Source of the DNA: Spodoptera frugiperda
Taxonomy: Eukaryota > Arthropoda > Insecta > Lepidoptera > Noctuidae
Reading direction: 5' to 3'
Assembly: GCF_023101765.2 (NCBI RefSeq)
Contig: NC_064234.1
Coordinates: 3,782,001-3,846,000, forward strand
DNA length: 64,000 nucleotides
Position 1 is the stretch's first letter; every line of letters starts with the position of its first letter. Positions 59,109 through 64,000 of this stretch are shown one piece after another. The position numbers and the translations under genes are program-made. The notes beneath the pieces were generated by a model. It worked only from the letters and a program-made list of their open reading frames with translations. It had not been told where the DNA came from and ran no database searches.

Positions 59109-59284
59109 TATCATATTGTTTTATTGCTATTTATTTATTGATTTAATGTTGTAGTTAATGAAAGTAAGAAAAAGGAATATTTAAATTTACGCAATCAATT
59201 AAGTCTTGTCTGGTCTCCCTTTCTCGAAATCAAATACTTAATAAAATTTTCTTATGCTTGACATTTCCAATACGGTGGTTCACT

Positions 59285-59425
59285 ACTAGTCAAATTCAAT
59301 ACTTTTATCGTAATGTCAAAAACGTTACTTTTTCTATGAATTTTGTAGGAGATCGCAACTTATGACGTCATAATTTTTTTGCGTCAAATAGCATACTTAC
59401 TTCTCTAAAATTAGCTAGAAAAACT
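59285..59425 (+). repeat. Unclassified dispersed repeat family L (copy 2)
   Basis: Same blocks as 37948-38085, with ATGACGTCAT, a perfect 10 bp palindrome, where copy 1 has ATGGCGTCAT. Confidence 0.6.
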
Positions 59426-59867
59426 AAAAAAATAAGTATATCGTCAAATAATGAATGAAAGTACGATTATTTTGGGATATTTTATTATATTGAAATGTCA
59501 AAATAATTTATTTTTGACCTAGTAAACTACCCTATTTCATAAAGTGCTTGTTCAAATTAGGTTTAGTTTTCAAGAACACGGTACAATAAGTCAATTAATC
59601 GTCCGTTACAAATGTGAATATCTCAAGCCAAAATATTGTTTACCTGATATTAATTACCTAATTAACGTTACACCTGTTAAACCTTTTACGTTACAATGGG
59701 CAAACCCTTGTACTAACTATAACCGTAGCATGTCCAGCTCACTGCTTCATTGGTCAAGCGACCGCACTCAAAGGGGCAAATAAGGAAAAACATGAAGCCT
59801 CGTATAAAATTAATGTTGCTTCTATTACACACTGACACACATGCATACAAGAAAATCTTTTTATTTT

Positions 59868-60077
59868 TCTCTTTTTTTACTGAACTTTGCCCGACATGGG
59901 GTTTATCCTGTGTCGTGAATGCGTTTACAGACATATATACAATTTCACACACATCACACCCAGATCCGGAATAATATTTTGTGGACACAAACAGTTATTC
60001 CGGTCCGTGTGGGAATGGAACTTTCGATACATCGAAGACCAGCTGGTTATAAAACTAATGTGCCAACTGTGCAGACA
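59868..60077 (-). repeat. tRNA-derived SINE (family E, minus, diverged)
   Basis: The minus-strand head CTGCACAGTTGGC is followed by a degraded B-box region. The body retains CCGGAATAACTGTTTGTGTC and GTCGGGCAAAG. ORFs here are artefacts. Confidence 0.65.
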
Positions 60078-60128
60078 AAAATTACGTTTAACTTTACACC
60101 TTTTATTCCCGAATGGGTACACTTGCTC

Positions 60129-60286
60129 CCGGAGCGGAGCTGTGGACAACGTAACAGGTTACCGGGGCTCCGGCCTAAAGAAGGAGAAGGAACGGGGTGG
60201 GTTTTAGTCAGTAACAATCTGACACTCCCTCCCGCCTCACCCAAGGCGGGAGAAGTCACTGGATGATTTTCCCCCCCCAAAAAAAG
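60129..60286 (+). repeat. SINE-like element, LINE-tail family (complete copy)
   Basis: It starts CCCGGAGCGGAGCTGTGG with a 5 bp duplication (CGGAG). It keeps GGTTACCGGGGCTCCGGC, AAGGAACGGGGTGGGTTTTA, AAGGCGGGAGAAGTCACTGG, and ends in a C-run and A-run. Confidence 0.8.
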
Positions 60287-60378
60287 AAGGGGTACATTTG
60301 CACATTGCGGCACTTAATGCCACTGTACAATGTACACCCACTTTTCACCATTTGTGTTATAAGTCCTATGTAATAGGG
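60287..60378 (-). repeat. Dispersed repeat family B (copy 4, truncated)
   Basis: On the minus strand: CCCCCTATTACATAGGACTT, ACACAAATGGTGAAAAGTGG, GTGTACATTGTACAGTGGCA. The CTCTGCCTACC half is missing. It directly abuts the preceding SINE-like copy. Confidence 0.65.
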
Positions 60379-60509
60379 GGCGTGATACTACTGAGAAATT
60401 TTCGAAAAACCGAAAAAAGCCAAGCAATTCTTTGCCCGACCCGGAAATCGAACTCCTTGCCCAGCAAAAATAATAATTCAAAATTTATATATTTTATTTT
60501 TTGTTGCAG

Positions 60510-60555
60510 AACGCGAAGGGAAAGGAGCGGGATATAAGAAAAGATTATATAAAAG
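60510..60555 (+). other. Candidate 46-nt internal exon
   Basis: A T-rich tract ending TTTTTTGTTGCAG precedes 60510, a strong 3' splice site. AAAAG followed by GTAAGTTT at 60556 is a near-ideal 5' splice site. The 46 nt between are less AT-rich than the flanks, contain no ATG and are open in two frames (frame 0 reads NAKGKERDIRKDYIK). It could be a 5' UTR exon or a small coding exon. It is on the same strand as the 46348 promoter, 14 kb downstream, but linkage is unproven. Confidence 0.4.
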
Positions 60556-61279
60556 GTAAGTTTCTGTTAAAAATTTGAGAAGTGCGTGGTAAAGGGTCGT
60601 TAGTATACCGTTCCGCTGTTTCGGAAATGAATTGTTTTTTTGACGAATTCGAAACTCTTTAGGTTCGGTTTTAGTATGATTTAATACCTACCTACTATTA
60701 TTATTGGTTGGATAAAGAACCAAGTCATTTGTTACTGCTTGAGAACATAAGCTTAAGCCTTTTACTGCCAACAAAAAACTATAAAGGCTAGCTAACTGTT
60801 AGGCACTAGCGTCGGTCAGTATCGTCTAACATAGTCTCTAATACAATAGATACATATTCTATTATATATGCCTTATGTATATTACGCTGTGTTAATAGAA
60901 AGTTACATTACACAAAGATCTATATAAATTACAAAACAAAAGCAATATTTTTGATTAAAAGTAATGCGAAAAGTAAACTAATGACTTATTATATTACTTT
61001 TGTGAGTATTCAGTTTACTAAAGGCAGTTATTATAATAAATATAAATGTATCGTGCCTATCTTGAATCCGTGGAATTCAAATTTATGTACAGTGAGATAA
61101 TAAGGGAGAATTTAAATAATACAAATGATGAATATTCAGTAGACGCTTACGTTAACCCAAATTGTTATGTGTCCGCGGAATTTGCTAAATTATTTCTATT
61201 CATTTTCAATGAACATTGAACGTGGGTGTAATTTTGAAAATGTTTTGTAAAGTTTGTTTTTGAAAGAGGCAGAATTAGT
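60556..61279. other. Gene-free interval
   Basis: AT-rich, with nothing recognised. Confidence 0.4.
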
Positions 61280-61455
61280 TTTTTTTTGCCCGTAAACGAG
61301 CAGACGTATCACCTGATGGTAAGCAATCGCCGCCGCCCATGGACACTTAAAACGCCAGAGGTGATACGAGTGCGTTGCCGGCTTTTCTGTGAGGCTGTGG
61401 TATCACTCCGGTCGAGCCGGTCCATTCGTGCCGAAGCATGGCTCTCCCACACTAA
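61280..61455 (-). repeat. Family C copy with internal deletion (minus strand)
   Basis: The tail and head of family C are joined: GCGTTGCCGGCTTTTC runs straight into TGTGAGGCTGTGG, skipping the CCCAATTCCCC middle. The head GTGCCGAAGCATGGCTCTCC is intact. Confidence 0.75.
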
Positions 61456-62297
61456 TAGTGCATTTAGGATTTGACTGCACTGTGTGCTAATATCTTACTC
61501 CGATATTATAGGTATGTATATCTACTTTTTTCATATGTGGTTACATATATCATTTAACAACCAATATCTATTATTCTCCGTTAAAGAAATGTAAGTATAC
61601 CTTGAATAATACATTTTTATGATTTCCAAAAACTAATACAAATCCTATAAAAATATCCGATGTGTAAATGAAAAATATAATTTCAGAGAATCTTAATGTT
61701 AAACGAACGTACATCAGGCATGTTCCACGTAGTTCGAACATAAATATTTCCGAGAAGATTAAAAGATACTTCATAAGCATTTCTAAGAATCTTGGTTTAA
61801 AAGCAGTACCAGTTTTCTATAGGTAAGTAGGTATAGGTAGTAGGTATAGGTACATTTTTAATTGAAATGTAGGGAAAACTTTAAACTATATTTATTGTAT
61901 TTTTGTAATACCCATCATACATCTTTAGTTCATTCTCTTTATACATACTGAAATAACAAAAAATATTACGTTTGAATGATACTACTCGTTTTTGCTACGA
62001 AATTGTTATTTTTATTCAATACGGTCCAATTACAATAATGCATTTCTGAAAACGTAGCCGTATACGAGTAGCTCACAAAAAATTGGTGAGTGCAAAAATT
62101 TACGATAAAAAAATAATTGAATAACGATAAAAATATTTTTGGAGCGCAGTGTTGATATTTTTAGTGCAGCCAGTGAGTGGTTATTTGGCAGTATCATAAA
62201 TGTACTTTTAGCTGGTTATTATTTTGCACTCTCTAGACTACATAAAAGTTTTAGTTAGTAAATGTTAATAGTTAGTAGTTAGTAAATGGACTAATAC
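61456..62297. other. Gene-free interval
   Basis: AT-rich. A short TAGGTA microrepeat lies near 61820-61850. No gene or known repeat. Confidence 0.4.
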
Positions 62298-62549
62298 CAC
62301 CACGGCCTCACTAAAAACTAAAACAGCGCTTGCATTGTGTTTCGTTGTGTGAGTGAGGTTACCGGAGGCCCCAATCTTTAAATTCCTCTTTAAACTCCGA
62401 TTCCCCAACATTCCTTAAATTCCTAACCACCAAAAGGCCGGCAACGCACTTATAATGCCTATGGTGTTTCGGGTGTCCATGGACGGCGGCGATTGCTTAC
62501 CATCAGGTGATCCGTTTGCTCGATTATCGGCTTATACAAAAAAAAAAAC
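62298..62549 (+). repeat. Family C copy (5'-truncated)
   Basis: It starts at CCACCACGGCCTCAC and continues through GAGTGAGGTTACCGGAGGCC, GGCCGGCAACGCACTTATAA and TCCATGGACGGCGGCGATTG to an A-run. Confidence 0.8.
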
Positions 62550-63149
62550 TAACCCCATCTGGATTAACGCCAATTATCGTTTCTACCATATACATAGCTG
62601 ACGAAATAGATAATTGTAGTACGAGTATTTCATCAATTTATCGCTTAGATACAAACATCGATACGATTTAAACGTGGAACAATGGAAAATCCTCGCTGTT
62701 CCTAGTAATCAACGTAACCTCATTGCCAAGTCAAGTGAAATTATGCATGCCTTTCCATTGTCCATTAACACAAGCCTTTTTGTAGTCTATCCTCCATGCT
62801 TAATAGGAACACAAAGGTTCAATATTCAATACCCATGTACAGCTTTTGTTACCTTCTTCTATTGAAGACCTACAAATTATCCTGTACATTGCCATTGAAT
62901 GGGATGGTAGGAAAAGCGAACAAATGCTTTTTGTTACTACTCGAATGTTCTTTTAATACGAAGGGGGAATTGTTGGAATGTGAGTCTCTATAATGTCTGT
63001 TGCGATATCTTCAATGGCTATTCAATGTGGAATTAAGGGGTTTTGGAACGTGTTAGTTGTAGCACTGGTTTCAGTAATTAGTTTGAGGATTTATATGGAA
63101 TATTTTATTTTGATGACAACATTCCTGAAGAATTTTATTTGGTTAATAA
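62550..63149. other. Gene-free interval
   Basis: Three short overlapping + ORFs (62674-63256) have no motifs. The last runs into the SINE at 63150. Not supported as genes. Confidence 0.4.
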
Positions 63150-63345
63150 CACGTTGCCCCACTCTAAGATTTCTACTGTGTCGTTGGTGCGTTTACAAAC
63201 TGCAAGTTCAAACACACGTGACACCCAGACCGAAACAATTGATAATTTGTAGATGACACAAAGAGTTGTTCCGTGCGGGAATTGAACCCGCTACAGGTTA
63301 CGCAGCAGTCGATGATCCAGCCATCGCACCAACTGTGCAGTCATA
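63150..63345 (-). repeat. tRNA-derived SINE (family E, minus)
   Basis: Minus-strand head CTGCACAGTTGGTGCGATGG, B-box in GCGGGTTCAATTCCCGC, body AAATTATCAATTGTTTCGG and GTCTGGGTGTCACGTGTG. It is better preserved than the 59868 copy. Confidence 0.8.
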
Positions 63346-63402
63346 ATGCACGTGCAGCAAGATGGAGTATGCGAAGTTTCTCCACATTTGGTATTATTTA
63401 AA

Positions 63403-63700
63403 ACTAGCGACCCGCCCCGGCTTCGCACGGGTGCAATGCTGATATACTAAATACGCTACAGAAAAACTGTGAACGTTGTTTAAAAAAACATAGCGGCCCG
63501 CTCCGGCTTTGCACGGGTTTAAAATATGTAACTCACTGAAAAAATGATAAAATCAATCCAGTAGATTTGATTTATTCATTTACTGCCCGTAGCCCGCACG
63601 CGTTTTTGGAGTACTTAAAACAATTCCCCTTTCCTTATCTTTGAATATCTTTTATGCCGCCGCGCCGCGTCGCCGTAAACGCTACGTTCCGCAATTTTTA
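63403..63700 (+). repeat. Dispersed repeat family G (copy 2, duplicated head)
   Basis: CTAGCGACCCGCCCCGGCTT opens the copy. A second, diverged head (TAGCGGCCCGCTCCGGCTTT) occurs 87 bp later. The following GC-rich segment (GCCGCCGCGCCGCGTCGCCG) probably belongs to the same element. The final 300 bp of the window are AT-rich and unassigned. Confidence 0.6.
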
Positions 63701-64000
63701 AATCTGTACATCTTCAAAAATATTGATTTAAATCAGATGCTGTAAAAGGCCAAATAGATCTATATTAAATCAACAATGTATTTAAGGTATTTAATTGGAT
63801 AAGGATTAATGCTGTATTGGTTAAAATCGCTTCGAATATTAGTCATTATTTGTCGTAAAAAGTAAATGACAAAAAAATGTTATTGTGGGATATCCATAAG
63901 AGATAGACATATACCATCGCGGAGTTTTCTGTAGACCTTTTCATTGTGTACAATACTTAGTACATTATTTTGATAAATCTTGTAGGATTCAGCCTGCGTT

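Noticed and set aside
1..64000. Search for a defence, toxin, secondary-metabolite or viral gene cluster
   Set aside because: No such coding sequence was seen. The only protein-coding signals are the LINE and the transposase remnant.

Overview
The window reads as a stretch of a lepidopteran nuclear genome, probably a noctuid-like moth. It is AT-rich and intron-poor in recognisable coding sequence. It is crowded with repeat families that I know as typical of moth genomes: tRNA-headed SINEs, short LINE tails ending in A-runs, TA-flanked MITEs and the GAAGTCGGT-type repeats. The species assignment is an inference from repeat character only. I see no bacterial operon, CRISPR array, rRNA or bona fide tRNA gene, and no conserved host protein-coding gene that I can name.

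The dominant feature is a 6.2 kb GC-rich non-LTR retrotransposon (18308-24523) of the R1 clade, most like the SART group. It has a 15 bp perfect target-site duplication, a 5' UTR and ORF1 (coiled coil plus three CCHC knuckles). ORF2 follows, overlapping ORF1 by a TAATG stop-start, and encodes AP-type endonuclease, reverse transcriptase (YADD) and a C-terminal CCHC. A 3' UTR and a 23-A tail complete it. Each ORF is broken only once, by an apparent one-base loss in a C-run (ORF1) and a G-run (ORF2). The element is therefore either very young or intact with two sequencing errors.

The last ~150 bp of this LINE recur as about nine short stand-alone copies across the window. The complete ones nearly all start at the same base, so they look like a SINE-like family sharing the LINE 3' tail.

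Layout: 0-5 kb, AT-rich sequence with a MITE, SINE-like copies and a retroelement 3' end. 5.1-6.0 kb, a 66 bp TA-flanked hairpin MITE and an internally deleted mariner-type transposon. 6-18 kb, scattered SINE and LINE tails. 18.3-24.5 kb, the LINE. 25-31 kb, mostly unique AT-rich DNA with a 413 bp MITE. 31.5-33.6 kb, a perfect 20 bp hairpin and several GC-richer islands that could be conserved regulatory DNA. 34-43.3 kb, tandem and inverted repeats, including a near-perfect 58 bp-arm palindrome. 45.7-48.4 kb, a nested X-Y-X'-Y' duplication whose 2.08 kb interior contains a candidate Inr+DPE promoter and 5' exon on the + strand. 49-64 kb, more SINEs and MITEs and one candidate 46-nt internal exon at 60510-60555.

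My best overall reading is a large intron or intergenic region next to a host gene whose first non-coding exon may start at 46348. Coding exons are probably outside the window. The most interesting system is the LINE and its apparent tail-sharing short partner.
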